Source: an archaeon (GTDB lineage: Archaea; EX4484-52; WAPT01). From it: DNA of 64,000 nt. Made by a program: the position numbers and the translations under genes. Below, piece by piece: positions 23,656 through 32,023 of this stretch. Below the pieces are notes generated by a model. It saw only the letters and a program-made list of their open reading frames with translations, ran no database searches and was not told where the DNA came from. The stretch spans positions 124,001 through 188,000 of the forward strand of contig JAPDKB010000002.1 in the NCBI GenBank assembly GCA_029258795.1, written 5' to 3'. Numbering within the stretch: the first letter of the stretch is position 1; each line of letters starts with the position of its first letter.

Positions 23656-24495
23656 ATGGGCGATGTTCATCTGGGAGGATTCTTTGCTTTTCATTCGGTA
23701 GAGGAGTTCGAAAAGCTGAAAAGGAACAAGCTTGCCAAAAGCTGTTTAAAAGTTATGGACTTCTGTGAGATCTGGCTTGAGAATGAGAAGGGCAACGTCG
23801 AGCTTACAAAACAGGAAGATTATGTGGTCAACCTGATTAGAGATGTGGTCGGAGATGATAAATACATCGGAATTCACGGCCCTCTCTTTATAATTAACGC
23901 TGCGAACCCATCTCCAACCATGTGGAAAGCGGCTTTCGAGGAGGCAAAAGCCACCATAGATATTGCAAGTAAACTTAACGCGGTCTATGTGCTTTTCCAT
24001 GCAGGCAACTACCCGTTTTTTGTAAAAAGAAAGCGTGTGGATGAAATGATGGTATCACGCTTTAAACAGCTGGTTGAATACGGGAGGAAGAGGAAGGTAT
24101 GCATTGCGGTGGAAAATGTGCCCTATGCTCCCTCTCTTTCAGTTCCATACGGATCAAGTTTAAAAGAAATAGGACTTTTGCTCAGAAAATGCAAGGACCT
24201 TTACTTTGTACTGGATTTTCCGCACCTTTTGCTTGGAAGGGACAGTGAAGCCATAATAAAGAAAATACATCTTGAACGGCTCATAGCACTCCATGTGCAT
24301 GGATTCAACGGGATGGCAGATCATGTAGAGATAAACGATGACAACTTAATCGATTATGGAGAGATATTTGAGCACCTGATTCCAAAGCTTAAGCGCGATC
24401 TTTACGTTAACGTGGAGGTTGTCGGGTTGAGGGAGATGAAGCGCTCCATTTTGGTGGTTAAAGAAATCGTGGACAGCGTGAAAAAATCAAAATAA
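23656..24495 (+). CDS. Sugar-phosphate isomerase/AP endonuclease IV-like TIM barrel
   Basis: 279 residues, AP2-endonuclease/xylose-isomerase-like fold. Metal-ligand candidates are seen in order: GIHGPLF, LFHAGNYPF, IAVENVPYAP, FVLDFPHLLLG, ALHVHGFNGMADH and VNVEVVG. That order (His, His, Glu, Asp/His, His, Glu) fits endonuclease IV (Nfo)-type trinuclear sites, but the overall sequence is divergent. Base-excision repair at abasic sites or a sugar isomerase role are both possible. Good Shine-Dalgarno GGAGGTGG before ATG 23656. Confidence 0.7.
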   Translation: MGDVHLGGFFAFHSVEEFEKLKRNKLAKSCLKVMDFCEIWLENEKGNVELTKQEDYVVNLIRDVVGDDKYIGIHGPLFIINAANPSPTMWKAAFEEAKATIDIASKLNAVYVLFHAGNYPFFVKRKRVDEMMVSRFKQLVEYGRKRKVCIAVENVPYAPSLSVPYGSSLKEIGLLLRKCKDLYFVLDFPHLLLGRDSEAIIKKIHLERLIALHVHGFNGMADHVEINDDNLIDYGEIFEHLIPKLKRDLYVNVEVVGLREMKRSILVVKEIVDSVKKSK

Positions 24496-24520
24496 ATATT
24501 TTTGTGTCCAACAATCATGC

Positions 24521-24778
24521 ATGCCCGAAGACAATGAAAAGAAAATTTATGTTACGGCTGATATGAGTATAGGGGAGGTTGTATCTAACTATCCGGAAGC
24601 TGTTGCCGTGCTCATGAAGTATGGTTTGCACTGTATAGGTTGCCAGATAGCAGCCTTCGAATCGCTGCGTGATGGACTTGTCGCTCACGGACTGAGTGAG
24701 AAAGATGTTGAAAGAGTGGTGGAGGAGATAAATGCTACCATAGAAGAGGTTAAGAAAACCGTAGAGGAAAAGAAATGA
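24521..24778 (+). CDS. DUF1858 small protein with CxxC motif
   Basis: 85 residues. ADMSIGEVVSNYPEAVAVLMKYGLHCIGC matches the DUF1858 pattern, in which a helical hairpin ends in a HCxGC motif. The domain often accompanies hybrid-cluster, iron-sulfur-repair (ScdA-like) and hydroxylamine-reductase systems. The tail is a charged helix (VEEINATIEEVKKTVEEKK). It lies 14 bp before a ferredoxin gene and probably acts with it in redox or cluster chemistry. A TATA-like AATAAATATT lies about 26 bp before the ATG. Confidence 0.8.
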   Translation: MPEDNEKKIYVTADMSIGEVVSNYPEAVAVLMKYGLHCIGCQIAAFESLRDGLVAHGLSEKDVERVVEEINATIEEVKKTVEEKK

Positions 24779-24792
24779 TGAGGTGGTGAGGA

Positions 24793-24984
24793 ATGTACAG
24801 GATAGTGCAGGACCATGAGGCATGCATAGGATGTGGTGCTTGCGTTTCCGTCTGCCCGGACAACTGGGAGATGGGTGATGACGGGAAGGCAAAGCCCATA
24901 AAGACCGAGGTGGAGGAAGCTGGCTGCAATCAGGAAGCAGCGAACATCTGCCCGGTGCAGTGCATCAAAATCGAGGAGGAGTGA
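24793..24984 (+). CDS. Ferredoxin, [4Fe-4S]
   Basis: 63 residues. The cluster motif CIGCGACVSVCP is followed by a distal CPVQC, giving the CxxCxxC...C arrangement for one [4Fe-4S] cluster, with an extra Cys-containing stretch GCNQEAANICPVQC as in Thermococcus-type 4Fe ferredoxins. Acts as a soluble one-electron carrier. Shine-Dalgarno GAGGTGGTGAGG precedes ATG 24793. Paired with the DUF1858 gene. Confidence 0.92.
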   Translation: MYRIVQDHEACIGCGACVSVCPDNWEMGDDGKAKPIKTEVEEAGCNQEAANICPVQCIKIEEE

Positions 24985-24985
24985 A

Positions 24986-25009
24986 TTTTCACTTTTTCAC
25001 TTCTTTTTT
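24986..25009 (+). terminator. T-rich transcription stop between convergent genes
   Basis: Runs of T (ATTTTCACTTTTTCAC then CTTTTTT) follow the ferredoxin stop directly. Archaeal polymerases terminate on such oligo-T tracts without a stem. Confidence 0.4.
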
Positions 25010-26240
25010 ATTTCAACACTCCATACCCTATCAGGCGCCATCTTCCCTCTATCTGGGTTGAAAGCGCGACCTTACTGCCCGGCTGAGCGCATATCGGTAT
25101 CTTCAACTTTGCTTCAATAACATCGCTTCCTCCCTTTGTGCAGACACCAACAGTTCTTGCTGTTCCAACGTTCATTAGGAGAGGCGTTCCGGTTTCAATT
25201 TTTTCTATCATGAATTCCTTCCCGCTCTCTTCAATTCTCTTTATTGGGTAGTATTCCAACGTGACCTCATAGTAAACGGGTGGAAGCTGATTAACGTGAC
25301 CCACAACATTACCCACCATCGTATCCGATTTGGTGAGGGCAGGGTCAAGCAAAGTCCCGACAGCGATAAGGCCGCCGGGTGTGGCTTCATCCAGTTTCTT
25401 GTTTCCCTGCATGAGTCCAGTAACCTCGGTGATGAGGGAGTGGTACTTGCCATCATCTCCCTTTATGCCCGGTCTTATCTCTATCTCATCTCCAACTTTC
25501 AGCACGCCCTGTATCAAGCTACCTCCCAGCACACCTCCGACCAGATTTTGAATAGAGGTGCCGGGTTTGTTCACGTCAAAACTTCTTGCCACGTACATGA
25601 GGGGTGGCTTGTTGAGATCCCTTTTCGGAGTGGGGAATTCCTCCTGAATTGCCTGCAAAAGAACATCTATGTTAACTCGATGCTGGGCTGAAACAGGGAT
25701 TATGGGGGCATTTTCCGCTTTCGTGCCCTTCAGGAATTCCTTTATCTGCTGATAATTCTCCATGGCCTGCTTCTCATCCACAAGATCTATCTTGTTCTGC
25801 ACCACGATGAATTTCTCTATCCCTGCTATCTGCGCAGCCGTGAAGTGCTCGACGGTCTGCGGCCTCGGGCACGGTTCGTTTGCCGCTATAACGAGTATTG
25901 CATAGTCCATCAATGCAGCTCCGGTAAGCGTGGTGGCCATGAGCGTTTCATGACCGGGGCAGTCAACTATGGACACCGTTCTGAGCAGCTCCGTCTTCGA
26001 ACCGCAATAAAAGCAGGTTTCAAAGGTTGTGTAAGCTTGCGGTTCACCACACTTCGGGCATTTCCTGATGGAGAAGTCGGCATAACCCAATCTTATGGAT
26101 ATACCTCTCTTCAGCTCTTCCGTGTGCTCGTCCGTGAACTTGCCTGTCAGCGCTTCAGTCAGGGTTGTCTTACCATGATCGACATGTCCTATCATTCCTA
26201 TATTCATTTCCGAGATTTCCTTCGGGTTAACTTTACTCAT
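25008..26240 (-). CDS. eif2g: Translation initiation factor 2 subunit gamma
   Basis: The GTP-binding core of aIF2, which delivers initiator tRNA. G1 is GHVDHGKTTLTEAL, G3 is DCPGHETLMAT, G4 is NKIDLVD. Between switch 1 and G3 is the gamma-specific zinc knuckle CPKCGEP ... CFYCGSK. Domains II and III follow to about 410 residues. The start ATG at 26240 (MSKVNPKEI) has GGTGGTGAAGG in front; an ATG 24 bp upstream is less likely. In many archaea this gene is near rps6e, as here (about 0.9 kb away, on the opposite strand). Confidence 0.95.
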   Translation of the reverse strand: MSKVNPKEISEMNIGMIGHVDHGKTTLTEALTGKFTDEHTEELKRGISIRLGYADFSIRKCPKCGEPQAYTTFETCFYCGSKTELLRTVSIVDCPGHETLMATTLTGAALMDYAILVIAANEPCPRPQTVEHFTAAQIAGIEKFIVVQNKIDLVDEKQAMENYQQIKEFLKGTKAENAPIIPVSAQHRVNIDVLLQAIQEEFPTPKRDLNKPPLMYVARSFDVNKPGTSIQNLVGGVLGGSLIQGVLKVGDEIEIRPGIKGDDGKYHSLITEVTGLMQGNKKLDEATPGGLIAVGTLLDPALTKSDTMVGNVVGHVNQLPPVYYEVTLEYYPIKRIEESGKEFMIEKIETGTPLLMNVGTARTVGVCTKGGSDVIEAKLKIPICAQPGSKVALSTQIEGRWRLIGYGVLK

Positions 26241-26325
26241 GAGTCCTTCACCACCACTATCCATTGCTTAAAGCATAGCAGAATACACCTAATTGTGGGT
26301 TCACGTTTTTAAAGTTTAGCCCGCG

Positions 26326-27051
26326 TCAGCCGCGCTTCAAAGGAAATTCCACCAGTTTTTTCTCAAGATTGGGAGAGTGACCATCATTTAAATACCACAC
26401 ACCCATCTCTAGTGGAGTGAAGGGTTCATAACTGTTCTCGGGAACGCTCAGATACACAGATATTTCTTCTGACTTATTTTCCTTTTTCCACCTGTCCAGC
26501 AGTTCTTTTGCACCACGGGGTGCGAACTCGTCTATCAATGTCTGGAACGAGCATGATTTATATCCTACACGCGAGATGATGAGTGGAAACATCCTTGTTT
26601 CATCGAAGAAATGAAGATTTACTTCTCCTGATAGGGTGGAGAAACCCGCGGATCCTAGCTCATCCCACTCCAGATTTTCAAATCCTGCAATCCAGGATTT
26701 GGGATACATTCTGACCCTTACATAATCCAAGTCATACACGGTGGGGCCGTTTTCATCGCGTTTTAAAAGAGTATCTAATGTCACATGTTCGTGATGCCCG
26801 TATGAGCATGAATTACATCTCTCCCCGTAATGAATCATTATCTCGTTTTTATCGAAATAGCTCTCTCCATCCACCCAAGCATAAGCATTAAGGCTCTCTT
26901 TTCCACAAGAGGGGCATATATCTCCCTCCACAACCTCAAGTAATACATTTTCGCAGCTTCCGTCATGCGAAATTGATGCTGCGTCTTTTATTGCGTGATA
27001 CAATTGCTTTAAGAAAAACAGTTTCGGGTTTTCACAGTTTTCCGGATCCAT
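26326..27051 (-). CDS. Zinc-knuckle protein, possibly ZPR1-like
   Basis: 241 residues. Two CxxC pairs, CPSCGKES and CNSCSYG, are about 32 residues apart, the spacing of a ZPR1-type zinc finger. The remaining sequence does not clearly follow ZPR1, and the second half (FFDETRMFPLIISRVGYK ... GAKELLDRWKKENK) suggests a separate alpha/beta domain. ZPR1 binds EF-1alpha in eukaryotes; whether this protein does is speculation. It is upstream of eIF2-gamma on the same strand but separated by about 85 bp. Confidence 0.4.
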   Translation of the reverse strand: MDPENCENPKLFFLKQLYHAIKDAASISHDGSCENVLLEVVEGDICPSCGKESLNAYAWVDGESYFDKNEIMIHYGERCNSCSYGHHEHVTLDTLLKRDENGPTVYDLDYVRVRMYPKSWIAGFENLEWDELGSAGFSTLSGEVNLHFFDETRMFPLIISRVGYKSCSFQTLIDEFAPRGAKELLDRWKKENKSEEISVYLSVPENSYEPFTPLEMGVWYLNDGHSPNLEKKLVEFPLKRG

Positions 27052-27170
27052 GGCTCAGCACCACAGAATGAAGGTGGGCGCAATTAACTTTAAAAAACTT
27101 GCATTATAGAATTGTTGTGTTCTCCTCAAAGGTGTTGTGAAAACGCACTCGATTTTGATGGTGATGCGAG

Positions 27171-27587
27171 ATGAACGTCAAGTTCGTTATAAACGATCCG
27201 AAAACAGGCAAGAGCTATCAGAAAGAAGTGGAGCAGAGCAAAATAGAAGCGCTGTTTGGCCTGAAGATTGGGGACGAGTTTGATGGTGGCATAATCGATT
27301 TGCCCGGATACAAGCTGAAAATAACCGGTGGAAGCGATAAGGACGGGTTCCCCATGAAGAAGGGTGTTGAAGGCACTGGCAGAAAAAGACTTCTTCTTTC
27401 AGGAGGTGTCGGTTACAACCCCAAGGAAAAAGGAGTGAAAAGAAGAAAGACGGTGAGGGGAGAAATGATAGCAGAAGACATAGCACAGATAAACTGCATG
27501 GTTGTGAAGGTGGGTAAGCAGAGCTTGGATGAGCTGTTCGGAAAAGCGGGTGGAGAGCAGGAAGCTCAGGCAGAACAGGCGGCTTAA
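27171..27587 (+). CDS. rps6e: Ribosomal protein S6e
   Basis: 138 residues of the small-subunit protein S6e: KFVINDPKTGKSYQKEV, GDEFDGGIIDLPGYKLKITGGSDKDGFPM and GVRRKKT-like GVKRRKTVRGEMIAEDIAQIN. The family core ends near 125, and the C-terminal tail is acidic/Ala-rich. A TATA-like CTTTAAAAAAC lies at about 27089. Start ATG 27171 follows GGTGATGCGAG. Confidence 0.95.
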   Translation: MNVKFVINDPKTGKSYQKEVEQSKIEALFGLKIGDEFDGGIIDLPGYKLKITGGSDKDGFPMKKGVEGTGRKRLLLSGGVGYNPKEKGVKRRKTVRGEMIAEDIAQINCMVVKVGKQSLDELFGKAGGEQEAQAEQAA

Positions 27588-27621
27588 TTCCTTCTAATTT
27601 TATCTCATTTGCTTTTTGACC

Positions 27622-28212
27622 TCACACGAGGGAGAACTTGAGGTAAACTCCCCCATCCTTAACTCGGTTCTCCACCAGCCGGTAGGATGAAGGAATATCC
27701 AGAATCTTGAAATACATGGTATCTTTGGCATAAGCTCTGAATTCTGCCGATTCATCCAGCTGAATTATCTCTATGTCCTCAGGACTCTTAACACCTTCCA
27801 CTTCCATTTCAACTTCTATGACGCTTCCTTCCTTCTTTATCGATTTTATCTTGGGCTCTTTCACGCTCTTGAATTTTCTCTCCTTCTTTCCATCCTTTCT
27901 ATCAGTCAGCACGTTAGCCATTTCTGGAGAATTATGAACGTTGCCTCCCTGCTCCACCTTGACGCCAGCCGGCGTTATCCTTATCTTAACTACATGCTTT
28001 TGTGGGGGAGCCGGCATGCGTTCTCTTTCCGCATCCATTCCCATAAAATCGCGTAGCATGTCATTTGCCATCTTCATCATTTTCTCCATCACGTCCTCCA
28101 TCCCGAATTCGAGTATATTTTTCCATCTTGGCTCGATCTTGTTTCCGCAGAATGGACAGTAATTCCATTCCTTGTTCAGCTCGGATCCACAGTTTTTACA
28201 TTTCCTGCTCAT
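27622..28212 (-). CDS. Zinc ribbon plus Hsp20-like domain protein
   Basis: 197 residues from MSRKCKNCGS. The N-terminal double zinc ribbon is CKNCGSELNKEWNYCPFCG. A Met-rich helical segment (MEKMMKMANDMLRDFMGM) and a linker follow, and the C-terminal 100 residues look beta-rich with a pattern like the alpha-crystallin/Hsp20 fold (KIKSIKKEGSVIEVEMEVEGV ... DGGVYLKFSLV). A chaperone-like or client-recognition role is possible but not shown. It is 19 bp downstream of the 93-residue gene, likely cotranscribed. Confidence 0.5.
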   Translation of the reverse strand: MSRKCKNCGSELNKEWNYCPFCGNKIEPRWKNILEFGMEDVMEKMMKMANDMLRDFMGMDAERERMPAPPQKHVVKIRITPAGVKVEQGGNVHNSPEMANVLTDRKDGKKERKFKSVKEPKIKSIKKEGSVIEVEMEVEGVKSPEDIEIIQLDESAEFRAYAKDTMYFKILDIPSSYRLVENRVKDGGVYLKFSLV

Positions 28213-28230
28213 AACTAAACGCACCACAGA

Positions 28231-28512
28231 TTACTTGTTCAACACGGTTTTCAGGATGTCAAGCGGCTCGTTCGGCTTTATTTCAAAGCCCCTTGCCGTC
28301 AATGCCAGAACCATCCAGAACACATCGGAGATGGTTTTGAGTGATGCTATAAACGATGTGTGCTTCCCCTCAAATATGAGCGTTGTTCCCTCATAATCGA
28401 ATGTTACCTGAGTGAACTCTCCTGCCTTCAGCTCGAGCTCCTGTCCTTCAGCCCCCACTATGGTGAGGTATAGGTTTTCCGGGGGCTTTATGCTTATGGT
28501 ATAATCTGGCAT
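28231..28512 (-). CDS. Small beta-rich protein of unknown function
   Basis: 93 residues beginning MPDYTISIKPPENLY. Alternating hydrophobic strands occupy the first 55 residues (ELELKAGEFTQVTFDYEGTTLIFEG), then helices including ISDVFWMVLALTARGFEI. No Cys, no signal peptide. I recognise no family. First of a two-gene unit with the zinc-ribbon/Hsp20-like gene. Confidence 0.6.
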   Translation of the reverse strand: MPDYTISIKPPENLYLTIVGAEGQELELKAGEFTQVTFDYEGTTLIFEGKHTSFIASLKTISDVFWMVLALTARGFEIKPNEPLDILKTVLNK

Positions 28513-28597
28513 ATCACATCACCACTAACATAATTCAGCTTAGCACTTTATATAAGTTTCGAAGAATTTTTATCCGGATTTCTAAAAGAAAATTGTT

Positions 28598-29248
28598 TTA
28601 GCCACTCCTGAAATTCTTTTTCCACCAGTCACAAACATCCCTTATCGGGCACTCTTTGCACTTCGGCTTTAAGGGCTTGCAGATGCTCTGGCCAAAGCGA
28701 ACCATCGTTAAATTGACCTTTCTCCACCATTCCTTCGGCACGAGTTTCTTTAGCTCCTTTTCTGTCTGTTCTGGTGTGACTGTACTCACAATTCCAATCC
28801 TGTTGGAGATGCGATGCACATGCGTATCAACTGGAAGTGCATCCTTGTTGAAACCGTAGGCAAGAACACACCCCGCAGTTTTCCTACCAACACCTGGCAA
28901 TGATAGCAGCTCCTCCTCGCTTGAAGGCACCTTTCCGCCATATTTCTCCAGCAGTATTCTGCTCACCTCCACTATTCGCTTCGCTTTCTGCCTGTAAAAC
29001 CCCGCATTTTTTATCAGCTCCGCCACTTTTTCCTCTCCTGCCTTCACCATCTTTTCTGGAGTATCATATTTTTTGAAGAGTTTCTCGCTTGCCTCGTAGG
29101 TCTGCTCATCTCTGGTGCGCTGCGAGATGATGGTTGAGATGAGAACCCGGAACGGATCGTTGAAATAGAGGTGCTCATCCCAGTACCGAGGCACGAGCTT
29201 TTCAATAATGGCTCTGATTTTCTTTTCAACGTCACTTCCTGCAGGCAT
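28598..29248 (-). CDS. nth: Endonuclease III (DNA glycosylase/AP lyase)
   Basis: Removes oxidised pyrimidines and cuts the abasic site. The helix-hairpin-helix LPGVGRKTAGCVLA carries the catalytic lysine, PVDTHVHRISNRIG the catalytic aspartate, and the [4Fe-4S] cluster motif is CKPLKPKCKECPIRDVC (C-x6-C-x2-C-x5-C). Start taken at MPAGSDVEKK (29248), about 26 bp from a TATA-like TTTAAAGTTT on the minus strand. The frame continues upstream but would add 12 non-family residues. Confidence 0.93.
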   Translation of the reverse strand: MPAGSDVEKKIRAIIEKLVPRYWDEHLYFNDPFRVLISTIISQRTRDEQTYEASEKLFKKYDTPEKMVKAGEEKVAELIKNAGFYRQKAKRIVEVSRILLEKYGGKVPSSEEELLSLPGVGRKTAGCVLAYGFNKDALPVDTHVHRISNRIGIVSTVTPEQTEKELKKLVPKEWWRKVNLTMVRFGQSICKPLKPKCKECPIRDVCDWWKKNFRSG

Positions 29249-29301
29249 ACTTGAAAAAACTAACAAAAAAACTTTAAATTTCATGGAATAAAAACTGTTT
29301 C

Positions 29302-29487
29302 ATGGAGGGGTATTCGATTAAAGAAGGTCAAACCGACGTGGTATGGGTTGGTGGTGAACCATACCGACTGGGGAAGTTGAACCCGATCAGCGATACAGTG
29401 TTGAACGAGCTTAAGGAGATGAGCGGAAAATATCCTATCATCGCTCTTGGCGATGAACTCTATCTACTTGAAAGAATTGAAAGATAA
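29302..29487 (+). CDS. Small protein of unknown function
   Basis: 61 residues beginning MEGYSIKEGQTD, with a beta-hairpin-like core VVWVGGEPYRLGKLNP and ending in GDELYLLERIER. It is divergent from nth with about 53 bp between starts, where AT-rich TATA-like elements for both directions are seen. No family recognised. A clean start and stable composition suggest it is real. Confidence 0.5.
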   Translation: MEGYSIKEGQTDVVWVGGEPYRLGKLNPISDTVLNELKEMSGKYPIIALGDELYLLERIER

Positions 29488-29528
29488 AGGGAGAAAAGCG
29501 AAAGAAAAAATCAGCAAAGTGCTTTTGA

Positions 29529-30011
29529 TTACCTCACCACAGCACCGTCCTTCACGTTTTTTTCAGGCTTTAACTCGTGTCCGTCAGCGAGCAGTTTCTT
29601 ACCGTTCCAAGTCACGCACCCATTCTTTACTGTGAGCTTGTGCTTGGTGAACTTCTCGAAGGATATCTGCTCTGGAAGCGTTTCAACTACACTTTCATCC
29701 ATCCCTTCTGGCAGGGCAACGCTACCGAGATCAGCGTCGCTGGTTATAAGCGTTATTGTGCTGCCATCGTCAGCTGCAAGCACCATGCCCTCGCTCACCA
29801 CACCTCTTATCTTCGCGTGCTTCAGATTGCAAAGCACAGCCACTTTCTTCCCTTTAAGTTCATTTATCTCGTATATTCCTCTCAGTCCTGCGACAAGCTG
29901 CCTTTCCTCATCACCTAGATCCACACTTAAAATATACAGTTTGTCCGCGTCTGGATGATTCTCAACATCCACAATTCTGCCGGTTTTTATGAGGAGAGCG
30001 AAACCTTCCAT
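29529..30011 (-). CDS. tRNA-binding (EMAP II/Arc1p-like) domain protein
   Basis: 160 residues from MEGFALLIKTGRIV, chosen for the Shine-Dalgarno GAGGGGTGG in front. The OB-fold tRNA-binding domain is evident: VDVENHPDADKLYILSVDLG, QLVAGLRGIYEINELKGKKVAVL and LKHAKIRGVVSEGMVLAA. It resembles the free C-terminal domain of methionyl-tRNA synthetase, which dimerises the enzyme and increases tRNA affinity. The last 40 residues are an extra Lys-rich tail. No synthetase gene is adjacent. Confidence 0.88.
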   Translation of the reverse strand: MEGFALLIKTGRIVDVENHPDADKLYILSVDLGDEERQLVAGLRGIYEINELKGKKVAVLCNLKHAKIRGVVSEGMVLAADDGSTITLITSDADLGSVALPEGMDESVVETLPEQISFEKFTKHKLTVKNGCVTWNGKKLLADGHELKPEKNVKDGAVVR

Positions 30012-30064
30012 GAATTCCACCCCTCTAATAGTTTTTGGATTGAACTGGGTGTGTCTCACCCCAT

Positions 30065-30853
30065 TCAGAACACGCTCACAAGCTCATCAAGCCTTCTTAT
30101 TATTTCAGATGGCTTGTACTCGCCCTTGGCCTTTCTCGCTTCCTCCTCGCTCGTAACGCCTGTCAGAACGAGCACCGATCTGAATCCGCACCGGTTTGCA
30201 AGCACCATGTCAGTGTATATGTCATCTCCAACTATGACTGTATCCTCTGGAAAGCTCTTTATGGTTTTGAGCACTGCCTCTCTCATGGCCTCTGAAGGCT
30301 TACCCAGATTCATGACAGGCACGTGCTTCATGGCCTGCAGAGCTCTTATGATGGGAAGCTCCGCTGGAATCTTTGTGCCGTTGCTTCCTATCTGCCAGTA
30401 GGGATAACTTCCTGTAGCGTAAACGCTTGCTTCTCTTTCCACAAGTTCAAAAGCCCTTTTCAACTTCCAGATGTTGAAGTTTCGATCAACAGAGATGAGG
30501 ACGTGTTTTGCATTTTCATTAACCTTTATATCCTGAATTGAAAGCTCCTTCACCAGACCCTGCTCCCCAATAACATAAACGCTGTTCACTCCCTTTTTGC
30601 GGAAATATCGAGCAGCAGAATAACCGGAGCTTATTATTCTGTCAGGGGATGTCTTTATCCCCATTTTTGCGAGCTTCCTTGCCAGCCCCTCCCTTGAAAG
30701 CACTGTGTTGTTCGTTATGAAATAAACATCTTTGCCATCCTCTTTAAGCTTCTCGACTGTGTATTTTGCTTGTGGGAGGAGTTCATTCCAGTTCCAGATT
30801 GTGCCATCGAGGTCAAATATAACCGTCCTGATATTTTTCATGAAGTTCAGCAT
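30065..30853 (-). CDS. HAD-superfamily phosphatase (NagD-like, subfamily IIA)
   Basis: 262 residues. Motif I is FDLDGTIWNWNELLP, motif II is FITNNTVLSREGLARKLAKMG, and motifs III/IV are LGKPSEAM and DTVIVGDDIYTDMVLANRCG followed by VLVLTGVTS. These match NagD-type phosphatases acting on small phosphorylated sugars, glycerol phosphate or nucleotides; the substrate is unknown. Followed 53 bp later by the tRNA-binding protein on the same strand. Confidence 0.9.
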   Translation of the reverse strand: MLNFMKNIRTVIFDLDGTIWNWNELLPQAKYTVEKLKEDGKDVYFITNNTVLSREGLARKLAKMGIKTSPDRIISSGYSAARYFRKKGVNSVYVIGEQGLVKELSIQDIKVNENAKHVLISVDRNFNIWKLKRAFELVEREASVYATGSYPYWQIGSNGTKIPAELPIIRALQAMKHVPVMNLGKPSEAMREAVLKTIKSFPEDTVIVGDDIYTDMVLANRCGFRSVLVLTGVTSEEEARKAKGEYKPSEIIRRLDELVSVF

Positions 30854-30913
30854 GTGACATCACAATAGAGTAGAGGCAGATTAAATTTTTATTTATTCCT
30901 CCAGAGTCAAGTC

Positions 30914-31969
30914 ATGATGAAGGAAGTGGGGAAGGAGACGTTGTTCAACCTTCGCGAGCTCCTCCAGAAGAGGAGGGAAGAGCTGAAAAGGATTGCGCGA
31001 GAGCTGGAGAAAAACGTGAGCTTGAGATCTGTTGTTCGTGAGAAACTGAAGCAGCTGGCATGCGTTGTTGCGGGTGTTGATGGCGGTTGCTACGTTTTTG
31101 AGGAGCTATCGATAAGCTTGCTTGCTTTGCGGGCTGCCTCAGCCATTATGACTATTGATGGTGGGAAGGTAGTTTCGGTGGAGCATGTTCCCGCAGGATA
31201 TATTGCGCCAAAGGTTTTGCTGGTGGAGGATGATGAAGATGATGCTGGCAGGGCACTCTCAATTCAGACGATGAGAGTGCTGGAAGAGGTGGCTCTGGCA
31301 AAAAGGCTTGCTGAAAACAAAAAGCCGGACATCCTGTTTTTGCATGGCCCTCTGCTTCCACATTTTCTCGCAAGAGCCGCAACGCTTGATTCGGGAAATG
31401 GAGAGAAACCTGCACGCTCCCGCTACAGAGCGGTGCTTCAGAATCTGGCTGAAATTGTGAGGCGGGCGGATGAAAGCGGGATGGTGGTGGCGGGAGTGGT
31501 TGAGGATAGCAGGGGAAGAACGCTACTGAGTACGATTGAGGATGAGGTGAGTGCTGGTGGCATGAGCGATACCGCGGCTTTGGACATCATCATGCGCAAG
31601 AACCAGTACACCATGCCGGTTCTTTACACAAATCCAGCGGTGAACAACACGCTTTCTTATCTCTATCCTGAATTGCGCAGAGCTCTTGATAGAGTGTTTG
31701 TGTTCTACCTCAAAAATGCGGAAGCCGACGTTCCGATACGCATCGAGTTCTATAAGCCAGAGGCGTTTACTATTGAGGAGACAGCCGAAAAAATAGCACG
31801 GAGTGTGGTAGCGCAAACACTCACATCTACATACTCCGTTCCAGCGGTTCTTGTGGAAGCGGACAGGAGAGCAAGGATAACTAAGAAGGAAGCGGAACTC
31901 TTACTCCTGCGGGAGCTGGGCAGTGAGGCCCTCAAGCTCGTGAAGAGGAGAAAGCGCAGGTTCGTGTAA
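30914..31969 (+). CDS. nurA: NurA nuclease
   Basis: NurA is the 5'-to-3' nuclease that resects DNA ends with the HerA translocase after Mre11-Rad50. The 351-residue protein has the N-terminal AGVDGGCYVFEEL motif (metal-binding Asp56), LFLHGPLLP in place of the usual DGxL, and a C-terminal VLVEADRRARITKKEAE with the second acidic site. HerA is not in this window. Rad50 is 1.7 kb downstream on the other strand, in keeping with the usual repair neighbourhood. Confidence 0.82.
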   Translation: MMKEVGKETLFNLRELLQKRREELKRIARELEKNVSLRSVVREKLKQLACVVAGVDGGCYVFEELSISLLALRAASAIMTIDGGKVVSVEHVPAGYIAPKVLLVEDDEDDAGRALSIQTMRVLEEVALAKRLAENKKPDILFLHGPLLPHFLARAATLDSGNGEKPARSRYRAVLQNLAEIVRRADESGMVVAGVVEDSRGRTLLSTIEDEVSAGGMSDTAALDIIMRKNQYTMPVLYTNPAVNNTLSYLYPELRRALDRVFVFYLKNAEADVPIRIEFYKPEAFTIEETAEKIARSVVAQTLTSTYSVPAVLVEADRRARITKKEAELLLLRELGSEALKLVKRRKRRFV

Positions 31970-32023
31970 AACCTTAAAAAGCTTTACTCCAATTTTTTAC
32001 TATCTAATAATGGTGAAAATGGT

